This document shows positions 46,727-55,719 of a stretch of DNA of 64,000 nt, piece after piece. Each line of letters begins with the position of its first letter. Positions within the stretch are counted from its first letter, which is position 1. A program made the position numbers and the translations under genes. The notes under the pieces were generated by a model. The model was not told where the DNA came from, ran no database searches, and was given only the letters and a program-made list of their open reading frames with translations. The DNA is from Pollutimonas sp. M17 (GTDB lineage: Bacteria > Pseudomonadota > Gammaproteobacteria > Burkholderiales > Burkholderiaceae_B). Location: positions 1,798,001 through 1,862,000 of the forward strand of contig NZ_CP107548.1 in assembly GCF_025836975.1 (NCBI RefSeq), given 5' to 3'.

Positions 46727-47039
46727 GCGGGTTCAGCGTTTCTTGTTGAGATTGCTCGCCGGCATCGCCTATTTCTTTTTATGCTATGAGCATGGCATGT
46801 ATCGCTGACGTACTCGTCCTTAGTGGTCCATGGCTAACATAAAATTATCCTGGGGTATTGATCCTATTACGCCGGTGGGCTGGTAGGGTGCAGGCTTTGC
46901 TTCTGGTGCTGATTCGGCGCCTGCGTGCCGAACATCGCATCGTCTGGCTCGTCCGCACCCTGTCTGGACAACTGCTCATAAAACATCACAAATGTTCTAT
47001 ACTGATTGTTATTTTAGAAAAAAAAAGTAACTCAGAGAA
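46727..47039. other. Gap before the AT-rich island, with candidate promoter
   Basis: 313 bases without a supported gene. The first 250 have the base composition of the host genome, with a small hairpin ttcggc/gccgaa near 46915-46935. Composition shifts abruptly at about 46978. A TATACT hexamer at 46998-47003 could be the -10 of a promoter for the island; a TGGACA at 46965-46970 is too far upstream (27 bases) to be its -35. The first island gene starts 36 bases after TATACT. Confidence 0.5.
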
Positions 47040-47807
47040 ATGGACACTGATATTAAAGGCTGGATTCTTGATGAGTTTATCGCCCCCGGCGCAAGTTTGA
47101 AGCAAGGGGATTTAATTAAATTTGAAAACGAAGAAAGCCTTCTTAAAAAGGTTGGAATCGTTGTTACCGCAGATTGCGACTTGGAAAATAAGAAACATGC
47201 GAAGCTCGTAACGCTGGTTCCCGTGGTTCCAATTCAAACCCTTATGGAGCATTACCTTCTGCCAGAAGATTGCGAGAAAAAGAAAGAGCAAATCGCAGAT
47301 TATGCATTTAGGGCATTTGACATTGACCGAAACCAGGAATTGGAATTAAAAAACACAATTCTTATAAGACTAATAGACTCTCCTCCTGCTAATTGCGAGA
47401 AATTATCTATTATTGCAGCGCAAATAGCCGCCGATCAGCTCGACTCAATTAAAATTGAAGAATACAAAGCGCTGATGATTAAGAGTGGAGCCAGCATAAA
47501 GAAAGCGAAGGACTTGGAGAAACAAGTAACGAGCAGAGGAGATCTTTTGCCACTACCAGATCCTTCTAAGCTTGGAGTAATAGGCAATATTGCGTGGGTG
47601 CGGCACATTTGGCAAGTACCGCTTGCGACAATTGCCTTGCGCACCTCCGAAGTTGGTTTTAAATCAGGTGAGAGAATAGCCCGATTAGACTCACCTTATA
47701 GGTATCGGTTAACTCAGCTTATGGCACAAGTCTTTTCTGATATTGGAGTTCCCAATATCCAGCATTCAATCGAACAAAACATTCAAGCAGCCTACGACCA
47801 TGTCTAA
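47040..47807 (+). CDS. Protein of unknown function with TADCDL motif, partner of the SF1 helicase
   Basis: I do not recognise this 255-residue protein. It is soluble-looking, with no signal peptide or membrane helix. An early segment GIVVTADCDLENKKHAKLVT (about 39-58) has a central Cys46-Asp47-Leu48, followed by beta-like LVTLVPVVPIQ. The middle is charged and helical (about 75-170, with KKKEQIADYAFRAFDIDR). The C-terminal part has WVRHIWQVPLATIALRTSEVG and ARLDSPYRYRLTQLMAQVFS. From memory, a T/S-x-x-CDL start and an SPYR...L...F ending recur in uncharacterised proteins, but this needs a search. The gene is AT-rich with AT-ending codons unlike its neighbours. It overlaps the helicase start by eight bases, so the two are one translational unit. 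A weak cagaga box precedes the ATG. Confidence 0.8.
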   Translation: MDTDIKGWILDEFIAPGASLKQGDLIKFENEESLLKKVGIVVTADCDLENKKHAKLVTLVPVVPIQTLMEHYLLPEDCEKKKEQIADYAFRAFDIDRNQELELKNTILIRLIDSPPANCEKLSIIAAQIAADQLDSIKIEEYKALMIKSGASIKKAKDLEKQVTSRGDLLPLPDPSKLGVIGNIAWVRHIWQVPLATIALRTSEVGFKSGERIARLDSPYRYRLTQLMAQVFSDIGVPNIQHSIEQNIQAAYDHV

Positions 47808-49923
47808 ATATATATTCATCACCGAGGCAGCCCTTGATGCCTGTCTGACAAACAGCGCATTCAATCAAGATTTTCTCCCAAAAATAGGAGAGGAAATTCG
47901 CTCCGAGGTCCTTTCCCAGGACATAGTTGGATATTTTGCAGCCAACGAGCCCGACAATCCTTATTTTGCACTCATTAAAAGAGAATGCCTTGATGAACTC
48001 AAAAAGGTGACCGACCTAGCGGATGATGTTTACAGAAGAATTGTTCGAGTTGTCATAGGTCTAAAATCGCCCCCAATTCATTTGCCTCGGCAATGGTCTG
48101 AGTATCATCATCGAAACCTTCTGGCATTCTTTGCTTTACCTAAGGGAGCGTCAACTAGACGATGGGTCGCTGACTTGAATGGCGCCTTGAAAGGGGTGCG
48201 CTTTGATGTCTTAGCGGCAACAAATGCCGAAGTTGACCTAATCAAGCATGGTCCGGAACCATGGCCAGACTCCATTCATGTTGCCATCACGTCTCTTGCG
48301 TCTCATAAGTTCGAGCCTAACCGTGCTCTTGTAGCATCAGCGCTCGCTCCGGAAGTCGATCTAAAGGCAATTGGGAGCGCTTCAGTTGCGAGCAATCGGA
48401 CGTATGAGGAATGGGAAGCACATCTAACGGCATCTCAGAAAAATGTCTTGAAACACCCAATTGACTCATCTGTTCGCATAGTCGGTCCAGCAGGATCAGG
48501 AAAGACTCTTGCCCTATGCATGAGGGCCATCCAAATATCTAGAAGCCCTGATGTCCGTGCAAAAGGGAAAAGAATACTCATTGCTACTCATAGTTGGGCA
48601 ATGGCAGAGAGGATTGATGGTGTGCTAAGCATGCTGAATGGAGGATATCCCGCAAGCGGAATTACTGCATTTCCGCTTTTATCTCTGCTGGAATTGCACG
48701 CAGGACATATCGGCCAACAACGCACAGATGTCATTGGTGATGACTCGAGCGATGGAAGATCAAAATCACTTGACATCATAAAACACATTCTCGAATCTTT
48801 TGATAAGAAAAACAGGGATGGAACTTCAGATTGGATTTCAAGTGGATTGCAAGCGGTGAGCGAAAGCCGCCTTCGCTTGGAATTGGTTATAAATTTATAT
48901 GACGAAATAGCTGGTGTCTTAACCGCCTCGGGTGTCTCTCCCGATGATCCAGATTCAATCAGGCAATATATAAACAGCGAACGGGAAGACTGGATGCCTC
49001 CGTTTTCCACGGTGGTGGATAGGGGATTTGTTGTTGCGGTTTATCGTGAATTTATTCAGAATCTTATTGATCGCTCGTCAATTACGACCGATCAATTTGT
49101 TTTAGATTCAATTCGGGTACTGGAGACTTTTACGTGGCGAATGAGAAAGGAAACTGAAGGTTACGACTACATCATGGTTGATGAGTTGCAACTATTCGAC
49201 CCTCAAGAGCGTTCAGCTTTAGAATTGTTAGGGAGATCTAAGAAGGGAGTTCCTTTTATAACTGCCGAAGATCCGTCCCAAGGCGTTTTTGCTGCTCTGA
49301 ACGCCCGTCCAGGGATGTATCAAAACGAACTTGTCTATCTAGATACCGTTCATCGCTTTAACAAGGAAATCTTTGATCTAATCAGCTATATATATCAAAA
49401 ATTCCCGCTTAACACACTCCCTCTTAAAATTGATTCATCAAAGGATACACAGAGAGAATCCCCCTGCTTATATACGACAGAGAATGATAGCGCGGCCGTT
49501 TCGCTGGTTGCACAACTCGCGGAAACAATAAATAATTCCACAACGCCATCTGACCGTATTTGTATTGCGACGTTGGGCGATGTCGATGCTGAACTATGCA
49601 AGGTTTTGACCACACAAAGACTGATGGTTACTCGTCTCACGAGTTTTGATGACGTCGAGCAACTTTCCTATAGCAAGCGATCCATAATTATTGCTCCGTG
49701 GCAGTTCATCGGCGGCACCCAATTTAGCCATGTAATTGTGGTGGCGGCAGCAATAACTCCCCCACAATCCCAGTTTGGAAAGCTCAGAGAGCTTATATCA
49801 GTTTATCTTTCGTGCAGCCGAGCTGCTGAATCGCTCAGTATCGTAAGCAGTGGCTATACTCCGGCGGTTATTTCAGAGGCTAAGGATCAAGGCCTGATCA
49901 CTCATAAATCAAGCTCTAATTGA
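47800..49923 (+). CDS. Divergent UvrD/Rep-like superfamily 1 helicase/ATPase
   Basis: 707-residue protein with a unique N-terminal region of about 200 residues and an SF1 motor. Motor motifs in order: LTASQKNVL (Q-like), Walker A GPAGSGKT with Lys235, RILIATHSWAMAERI (Ia), YDYIMVDELQLFDPQE with Asp461-Glu462 (II), ITAEDPSQG with Gln494 (III), LDTVHRFNKEI with Arg519 (IV), FIGGTQFSHVIVV around 637-648 (V) and SVYLSCSRAAESLSIV with Arg674 (VI). These match the UvrD order but depart from the consensus at several motifs. The N-terminal region has no motif I can name; I see no PD-(D/E)xK or TOPRIM nuclease. Codon use is AT-rich (many AGA, ATA, TTA), unlike the rest of the window. The ATG at 47800 overlaps the preceding gene; a longer in-frame start would overlap it further. 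DNA or RNA helicase activity is inferred from family, not shown. Confidence 0.88.
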   Translation: MSKYIFITEAALDACLTNSAFNQDFLPKIGEEIRSEVLSQDIVGYFAANEPDNPYFALIKRECLDELKKVTDLADDVYRRIVRVVIGLKSPPIHLPRQWSEYHHRNLLAFFALPKGASTRRWVADLNGALKGVRFDVLAATNAEVDLIKHGPEPWPDSIHVAITSLASHKFEPNRALVASALAPEVDLKAIGSASVASNRTYEEWEAHLTASQKNVLKHPIDSSVRIVGPAGSGKTLALCMRAIQISRSPDVRAKGKRILIATHSWAMAERIDGVLSMLNGGYPASGITAFPLLSLLELHAGHIGQQRTDVIGDDSSDGRSKSLDIIKHILESFDKKNRDGTSDWISSGLQAVSESRLRLELVINLYDEIAGVLTASGVSPDDPDSIRQYINSEREDWMPPFSTVVDRGFVVAVYREFIQNLIDRSSITTDQFVLDSIRVLETFTWRMRKETEGYDYIMVDELQLFDPQERSALELLGRSKKGVPFITAEDPSQGVFAALNARPGMYQNELVYLDTVHRFNKEIFDLISYIYQKFPLNTLPLKIDSSKDTQRESPCLYTTENDSAAVSLVAQLAETINNSTTPSDRICIATLGDVDAELCKVLTTQRLMVTRLTSFDDVEQLSYSKRSIIIAPWQFIGGTQFSHVIVVAAAITPPQSQFGKLRELISVYLSCSRAAESLSIVSSGYTPAVISEAKDQGLITHKSSSN

Positions 49924-50014
49924 ACCTATCCCTACAGCTAAGAACTAGAAGGAAGGAATAACCTACGCTCAACGGCAGCGCCCAAAAACAGCCAAGAGCC
50001 CAGCTTATCGCCCC

Positions 50015-50848
50015 TCAATACGTCCGCCGATCCAACCCCACCGCATCCAGCACCTTCGTCGAAATCTCCTCGATCGACCTGGTCGTGGTCGACAGCCACG
50101 GAATATTCTCCATCCGCATCAGGCGCTCCGCCTCGGCCACCTCGTGCCGGCACTGCTTGATCGACGCATACTGGCTATTCGGCCGGCGCTCGTTGCGCAC
50201 CTCCGCCAGGCGCCCCGGCTGTATCGACAGCCCGAACAGCTTCTTCCGGTACGGCGCCAGCGTCGCCGGCAGCGAACCGCGATCGAAGTCTTCCGGAATC
50301 AAGGGGAAATTCGCCGCCTTCACCGCATATTGCATCGCCAGGTACAGGCTGGTCGGCGTCTTCCCGCAGCGGGATACGCCCACCAGGATCACGTCCGCCT
50401 GCTCCAGCCCGTGCACGAACTGCCCGTCATCGTGGGCCAGGCTGAAGTTGATGGCTTCGATTCGATTGTTGTATTGCTTGGACAGACCGCCCATGTGCGA
50501 GCGGCCCACCGAATGGCTGGACTTCAGGCCCAGCGCCGTCTCGATATGCTGCACGAAGGTGCCGAACAGGTCCAGGAAGGTGCAATTCGCATCCCGTATC
50601 TTTTGCGCGATATCCGGATTGACCAGCGTGCTGAACACCAGCGGCGGCTCGTTCTGTTCCTGCGCGCATTGATTGATGCGCAGCGCGGCCGCCTTGGCCT
50701 TCTCCAGGCTGTCCAGAAACGGAATCCGTATGGCCTGGAACTTAACCTGCTCGAACTGGGACAGGACTGAATTGCTGAAGGTTTCGGCGGTGATGCCGGT
50801 GCTGTCGGAGACGACGAAAACGGTGCGTTCGATGAGGTCGGAAGGCAT
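50015..50848 (-). CDS. ppsR: PEP synthetase regulatory protein (bifunctional kinase/pyrophosphorylase)
   Basis: 277-residue DUF299-family enzyme that inactivates PEP synthase by ADP-dependent phosphorylation of a Thr near the catalytic His and reactivates it by Pi-dependent dephosphorylation. Family marks are VFVVSDSTGITAETFSNSVL at the start, VGRSHMGGLSKQYNNRI and the P-loop VILVGVSRCGKTPTSLYLA. It is divergent from its target gene ppsA, 176 bases away. Its 3' end faces the AT-rich island, with about 90 bases between the two stop codons. Confidence 0.96.
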   Translation of the reverse strand: MPSDLIERTVFVVSDSTGITAETFSNSVLSQFEQVKFQAIRIPFLDSLEKAKAAALRINQCAQEQNEPPLVFSTLVNPDIAQKIRDANCTFLDLFGTFVQHIETALGLKSSHSVGRSHMGGLSKQYNNRIEAINFSLAHDDGQFVHGLEQADVILVGVSRCGKTPTSLYLAMQYAVKAANFPLIPEDFDRGSLPATLAPYRKKLFGLSIQPGRLAEVRNERRPNSQYASIKQCRHEVAEAERLMRMENIPWLSTTTRSIEEISTKVLDAVGLDRRTY

Positions 50849-50927
50849 GGAATAAAGTCAGTGCAGAAGGCGGCAGAAACGGTACAATCGCAAAGGTTAA
50901 CAGTCACCGTACCAGCAGGCAAGGCTG

Positions 50928-50992
50928 GTTTGCTTAGTACACCGCAGCTTTCCCCGTCCGCCACGCCCGCGGACCAGGCGCATTAAGCAAAC
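50928..50992. promoter_or_regulatory. Spaced 9-bp inverted repeat between ppsR and ppsA
   Basis: gtttgctta (50928-50936) and taagcaaac (50984-50992) are exact reverse complements 47 bases apart, in the gap between the divergent genes. They could be paired operator half-sites or form a long-range stem in the ppsA leader. The nearby tttatatcgttataggtgac just before the ppsA ATG contains its ribosome binding site. Confidence 0.4.
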
Positions 50993-51024
50993 ACGCTTTC
51001 TTTTATATCGTTATAGGTGACTTT

Positions 51025-53388
51025 ATGTCTTATGTAGTGTCTTTCGAGCAGCTCCGCATGACGGACGTCGACTCGGTAGGGGGTAAGAACGCATCTTTAG
51101 GTGAAATGATCAGTCAGTTGGCGGAAGCCGGGGTCCGGGTTCCGGGCGGTTTCGCGACCACGGCCGACGCATTTCGCGATTTCCTGAAATCCACGCAGCT
51201 CGACAAGCGCATTGCCGACCGCCTGGAGACCCTGGACTCGGAAGACGTGCGCGAACTGGCCAACGCCGGCGCCGAAATCCGTCAATGGATCATCGACACG
51301 CCGTTCCCGGCTGAATTCGAGCAAGCCATACGCGACGCCTTTGCCCAGCTCGACGCCGACGGTAAGGGCTCTTTTGCCGTGCGCTCGTCGGCCACCGCGG
51401 AAGACCTCCCCGACGCTTCCTTTGCCGGCCAGCAGGAAACCTTCCTGAACGTGGTCGGCATCGATGACGTCCTGGAAAAGATCCGCCATGTGTTCGCCTC
51501 GCTGTACAACGACCGCGCCATTTCCTATCGCGTCCATAAAGGCTATGCACATGCTGATGTCGCCTTGTCCGCCGGCATTCAGCGCATGGTGCGCTCCGAC
51601 CGCGGCAGCGCCGGCGTCATGTTCACGCTGGACACCGAATCCGGCTTCAACGACGTCGTGTTCATCACCTCGTCTTACGGCCTGGGCGAAACCGTGGTGC
51701 AGGGCGCGGTCAATCCCGATGAGTTCTACGTATTCAAGCCCACGCTGGCCTCGGGCCACTATCCCATCATCAGCCGCCGCATCGGCTCCAAGCTCATCAA
51801 GATGGAATTCGATCCCGAGCGCGTCTCGGGCCATGCCGTGCGCACCGTGGATGTTCCGGTGTCCGAGCGCAACCGCTACTCGTTGACCGACGAAGAGGTC
51901 ATCGAGCTGGCCCGCTACGCCGTCATCATCGAGAAGCATTATCAGCGCCCGATGGACATCGAATGGGGCCGCGACGGCCTGGACGGCAAGATCTACATCC
52001 TTCAGGCCCGCCCTGAAACGGTCAAGTCCCAGCACGAGCACAACGACGTGCAGGAACGCTATCGCCTGAAGGCGACGGGCGAGGTCCTGATCACCGGCCG
52101 CGCCATCGGCCAGAAGATCGGTTCGGGCAAGGTTCGCGTGGTGGCCGACATCTCTGAAATGGATCAGGTCAAGGCGGGCGACATCCTGGTCACCGACATG
52201 ACCGATCCCAACTGGGAGCCGGTCATGAAGCTGGCTTCGGCCATCGTCACCAACCGGGGCGGGCGCACCTGCCACGCCGCCATCATCGCGCGCGAGCTGG
52301 GCATACCCGCCGTCGTCGGCTGCGCCAACGCCACCGACATCCTGGGCAATGGCCGGGAGGTCACCGTGTCCTGCGCCGAAGGCGACGAGGGGCGCATCTA
52401 CGACGGCCTGATCGAAACCGAGATCGAGGAAGTCCGCTGGGGCGAAATGCCCGAGATCGGGCTGAAGGTCATGATGAACGTGGGCAATCCTCAACTGGCC
52501 TTCGACTTTTCGCAGATTCCCAATCATGGCGTCGGCCTCGCACGCCTCGAGTTCATCATCAACAACAACATCAACGTGCATCCCAAAGCCGTGCTCGACT
52601 ATCCCAACGTCGACAGCGAGCTGAAGCAGGCCGTCGAATCCGCCGCCCGCGGCTATGCCAGCCCGCGTGCGTTCTTCGTCGAGAAGCTGGCCGAAGGCGT
52701 GGGCACGCTGGCGGCGGCCTTCTACCCCAAGCCCGTCATCGTGCGCCTGTCGGACTTCAAGTCCAACGAGTACCGCAAGCTGGTGGGCGGTTCGCGCTAC
52801 GAGCCCGAAGAGGAAAACCCCATGCTGGGCTTCCGCGGCGCGTCGCGCTACATCTCCGACGAATTCGAGGAGTGCTTCCGCATGGAATGCGAGGCGCTGA
52901 AGAAAGTCCGCGATGAAATGGGGCTGACCAACGTCGAGATCATGGTGCCCTTCGTGCGCACCACGACGCAGGCCAAGAAGGTGGTCGACCTGCTCGCCCG
53001 GCATGGCCTGGCTCGCGGCGAGAACGGCCTGCGCCTGATCATGATGTGCGAAGTGCCTTCCAACGCCATCCTGGCCGATGAGTTCCTGGAGTATTTCGAC
53101 GGCTTCTCCATCGGCTCGAATGATATGACCCAGCTGACGCTGGGCCTGGACCGCGATTCGGGCATGGAGCTGCTGGCCGCCGATTTCGATGAGCGCGACG
53201 AAGCCGTGCAATTCATGCTCCGCCGCGCCATACAGGCATGCCTGAAGGCCGGAAAGTATGTGGGCATCTGCGGCCAGGGCCCCAGCGACCACCCCGACCT
53301 GGCCAACTGGCTGCGCGACGAGGGCATCCTGTCCATGTCGCTCAACCCGGACACGGTCGTGGACACCTGGCAGCGCCTGGCCAAGTAG
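51025..53388 (+). CDS. ppsA: Phosphoenolpyruvate synthase
   Basis: 787-residue enzyme that converts pyruvate and ATP to PEP, AMP and phosphate in gluconeogenesis. The N-terminal ATP-grasp part has [20 protein letters not shown] and [21 protein letters not shown]; the swivelling domain has the catalytic His in [22 protein letters not shown], beside the Thr that PpsR modifies; the C-terminal PEP/pyruvate TIM barrel has [29 protein letters not shown] and [12 protein letters not shown]. Length is normal. A good terminator follows. Confidence 0.98.
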   Translation: MSYVVSFEQLRMTDVDSVGGKNASLGEMISQLAEAGVRVPGGFATTADAFRDFLKSTQLDKRIADRLETLDSEDVRELANAGAEIRQWIIDTPFPAEFEQAIRDAFAQLDADGKGSFAVRSSATAEDLPDASFAGQQETFLNVVGIDDVLEKIRHVFASLYNDRAISYRVHKGYAHADVALSAGIQRMVRSDRGSAGVMFTLDTESGFNDVVFITSSYGLGETVVQGAVNPDEFYVFKPTLASGHYPIISRRIGSKLIKMEFDPERVSGHAVRTVDVPVSERNRYSLTDEEVIELARYAVIIEKHYQRPMDIEWGRDGLDGKIYILQARPETVKSQHEHNDVQERYRLKATGEVLITGRAIGQKIGSGKVRVVADISEMDQVKAGDILVTDMTDPNWEPVMKLASAIVTNRGGRTCHAAIIARELGIPAVVGCANATDILGNGREVTVSCAEGDEGRIYDGLIETEIEEVRWGEMPEIGLKVMMNVGNPQLAFDFSQIPNHGVGLARLEFIINNNINVHPKAVLDYPNVDSELKQAVESAARGYASPRAFFVEKLAEGVGTLAAAFYPKPVIVRLSDFKSNEYRKLVGGSRYEPEEENPMLGFRGASRYISDEFEECFRMECEALKKVRDEMGLTNVEIMVPFVRTTTQAKKVVDLLARHGLARGENGLRLIMMCEVPSNAILADEFLEYFDGFSIGSNDMTQLTLGLDRDSGMELLAADFDERDEAVQFMLRRAIQACLKAGKYVGICGQGPSDHPDLANWLRDEGILSMSLNPDTVVDTWQRLAK

Positions 53389-53410
53389 TCCATACAGGCC
53401 GTGAAGCACA

Positions 53411-53444
53411 TGGGGCGCCATTTATCGGCGCCCCAGGTGTTTTT
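53411..53444 (+). terminator. Intrinsic terminator of ppsA
   Basis: ggggcgcc (53412-53419) pairs with ggcgcccc (53427-53434), extended by a T-A pair, around a 7-base A/T-rich loop and followed by aggtgttttt. It starts 23 bases after the ppsA stop. Confidence 0.8.
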
Positions 53445-53557
53445 GACAGAAGGTTCCCTGTTTTCCGGACGTATGTGATACTCATGCTGCGGGCTTATGC
53501 GTGCCGGCATGCTGGCGGATTCGCCCGACCTATGATCCCTTCACGAAGGAATGGAAC

Positions 53558-54877
53558 ATGACGGATCTCGCACACAGGGTGGTCATCGTTGGGGGCGGCG
53601 CCGGCGGCCTGGAACTGGCCGCCAAGCTGGGACGCAAATTCGGCCCCGACCATGTCTGGCTGGTGGACAAGGCTGACGGCCATATCTGGAAGCCTTCGCT
53701 GCACGAGGTGGCGGCCGGCACCCTGGACATTCACCGCGAAGGGCTCTCGTACTTCATGCTGGCCAAGGATTGCGGGTTCACCTTCATCTTCGGCGAGCTC
53801 GAGTCGCTGGACCGCCAGGGAAAGCTGCTGTTGCTCAAGCCCGTGCGTTCCCCCGGCACGGGGGAAGAGATCTTTCCCGCCCGATCCATCCGCTACGATA
53901 CATTGGTTCTGGCGGTGGGCAGCAAATCGAATTTCTTCGGGACGCCCGGCGCGGCGGAATTCGCCATCGCCCTGGACTCCACCGACGAAGCCGAGCGCTT
54001 CAGGCAGCGCTTGCTCCACCAACTGGTGACGGCCGATCAACGGAAATCGGCGGAGCCCGGGTATATGCTGGACATTGCCATTGTCGGCGGCGGGGCGACC
54101 GGAGTGGAACTGGCCGCCGAACTGCTGGAGGCCTGCGCCGACGCGGCATTCTATGGGCTGAACAAGCTGGAGCCGGGCACCGACATCCGCATTACCCTGT
54201 TGGAGGGCAGCGGCCGGATACTGTCCGCCTTGCCGGAGAAAATGTCGGCGGCGGCGCAGCAGCTGCTGCTCGATCGGGGCGTGGTGGTGAAGACATCCGT
54301 ACGTGTCTCCGAGGTCAGGCGAGACGAGCTGATCGACAGCGAGGGCAGGCGGTACCCGGTCGATCTGTGCGTATGGGCGGCGGGCATCGAGGCGCCGGCC
54401 TTCCTGAAGAACCTGGGCCTGGAGGTCAATCGCATCAACCAGGTGGTGGTGGATGCCGGCCTGCGCACCAGCGATCCCGATATCTATGCCCTGGGCGATT
54501 GCGCCCAGGCGCCCTGGCATGGACACGAAGGGCGGCAGGCTTTGCCGGCCCGCGCGCAGGTGGCGCACCAGCAGGCCGGCTTTCTGCTTTCGGCCATGGA
54601 GCAGCGCATCAAAGGCGGCGCCGATAGCGGACAGCGCGTATTCCGTTTCCGTGATTACGGTTCGCTGGTGTCGGTGGGGCATAGCCGCGGCGTAGGCAGT
54701 CTGATGGGCGTGCTGTCGGGCAAGAGCTGGTTTGTGGAAGGCCTGCTGGCCCGCTTGATGTACATGAGCCTGCACCTCATGCATCACCTGGCTGTGCTGG
54801 GCCCTTTGCGCACCGGATCGCTGGCGCTGGGCCGCCTGCTGGCCAAGCGCGGGGCGCCGCGCGTCAAGCTGCATTGA
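53558..54877 (+). CDS. ndh: Type II NADH:quinone oxidoreductase
   Basis: 439-residue single-subunit respiratory NADH dehydrogenase, membrane-associated and not proton-pumping. FAD-binding VVIVGGGAGGLELAAKLG is at the N terminus, the NADH-binding IAIVGGGATGVELAAELLEA begins near residue 170, and the second FAD motif is DIYALGDCAQAPW. The C-terminal region (SWFVEGLLARLMYMSLHLMHHLAVLG) is hydrophobic/amphipathic and should bind the membrane. The start at 53558 has a gaagga box; the frame upstream has no coding features. Confidence 0.93.
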   Translation: MTDLAHRVVIVGGGAGGLELAAKLGRKFGPDHVWLVDKADGHIWKPSLHEVAAGTLDIHREGLSYFMLAKDCGFTFIFGELESLDRQGKLLLLKPVRSPGTGEEIFPARSIRYDTLVLAVGSKSNFFGTPGAAEFAIALDSTDEAERFRQRLLHQLVTADQRKSAEPGYMLDIAIVGGGATGVELAAELLEACADAAFYGLNKLEPGTDIRITLLEGSGRILSALPEKMSAAAQQLLLDRGVVVKTSVRVSEVRRDELIDSEGRRYPVDLCVWAAGIEAPAFLKNLGLEVNRINQVVVDAGLRTSDPDIYALGDCAQAPWHGHEGRQALPARAQVAHQQAGFLLSAMEQRIKGGADSGQRVFRFRDYGSLVSVGHSRGVGSLMGVLSGKSWFVEGLLARLMYMSLHLMHHLAVLGPLRTGSLALGRLLAKRGAPRVKLH

Positions 54878-54991
54878 AGTCGGGAGCGGGAATCGACCCG
54901 CCGCCGGCCATTGCGGCTTTCCTTTTTGCGCGTGCGAGTCCTAGAATGAAATATCGCTTCGCAGCCCGGCGAAGCCATAACGGGTAGCCTC

Positions 54992-55699
54992 ATGACTTTT
55001 CATGCTCAATTGGCCTCGCCCTTGGGGCGGATTCTGCTTTGTTCGGACGGCGCGGCGCTGACCGGACTGTATTTCGTCGGGCAGAAAGATTGCCCCCCCA
55101 TGCAGGGCTTGCCCGAACCCGCGTCCAGGAAGGCCGATCCCACCGCCGGCCTGATGGACGGCGCGCCCATCAAGGACATACGGGTGCGTCGGCGCCAGGC
55201 CGAGCTGGATCTGTTCGCTGCGGACGATGTGGACAATGCGGGCGACACGCCCGAAGGGCCGGCGCAGGGCGGATGCGGCGCGGAAGAAGGCGAGGGCAGG
55301 CACATTGGGCCGTTGTCCCTAATGCAGGACGCGACGCCGCCGGAAACGGCAGCGCTTTTCAAGCAGACCCATGCCGAGCTCGACGAATATTTCCGTGGTG
55401 AGCGCCGGACGTTTTCAGTACCCTTGCGCCTGGAGGGCACCGACTTCCAGAAGAAAGTCTGGAACGCCTTGCTGGACATCCCTTATGGCGAATATGTGTC
55501 CTATGGCGACGTCGCGCGGGCGGCCGGGCTCACAGCGGGGCATGGCCGTCCGGTGGGGACGGCGGTGGGGCGCAATCCCATCACGCTCATCGTTCCCTGC
55601 CATCGCGTCCTGTCCAGCGCGGGCACGCTCAACGGCTACACAGGCGGGCTTGAACGCAAGTTCGCGCTGCTGGAACTGGAAGGCCTGGACCTGGGCTAG
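54992..55699 (+). CDS. ogt: Methylated-DNA-protein cysteine methyltransferase with insertion
   Basis: 235-residue suicide repair enzyme that removes alkyl groups from O6-alkylguanine. The C-terminal domain is complete: GTDFQKKVWNALLDIPYGE, YGDVARAAG, AVGRNPITLIVPCHRVLS with the acceptor Cys, and NGYTGGLERKFALLELE. The N-terminal domain begins MTFHAQLASPLGRILLCSDG but is interrupted after GLYFVGQKDCPPMQ by about 70 residues rich in Gly, Asp, Glu and Ala before TAALFKQTHAELDEYF. Usual length is 160-180. The insertion is in frame, so the enzyme may still be active. Lies 114 bases after ndh. Confidence 0.9.
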   Translation: MTFHAQLASPLGRILLCSDGAALTGLYFVGQKDCPPMQGLPEPASRKADPTAGLMDGAPIKDIRVRRRQAELDLFAADDVDNAGDTPEGPAQGGCGAEEGEGRHIGPLSLMQDATPPETAALFKQTHAELDEYFRGERRTFSVPLRLEGTDFQKKVWNALLDIPYGEYVSYGDVARAAGLTAGHGRPVGTAVGRNPITLIVPCHRVLSSAGTLNGYTGGLERKFALLELEGLDLG

Positions 55700-55719
55700 C
55701 GAGCCGAAGGCGCCGCCGA

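Noticed and set aside
46858-47100. 80-residue plus-strand frame running into the AT-rich island
   Set aside because: It crosses the composition boundary and overlaps the start of the first island gene in another frame; no start signal.
46727-50014. Target-site duplication, integrase or tRNA gene bounding the AT-rich island
   Set aside because: No integrase, transposase, tRNA or clear flanking direct repeat could be found by eye, so the mode of acquisition is unknown.
51097-53421. 774-residue minus-strand frame opposite ppsA
   Set aside because: Antisense shadow of a highly conserved gene.
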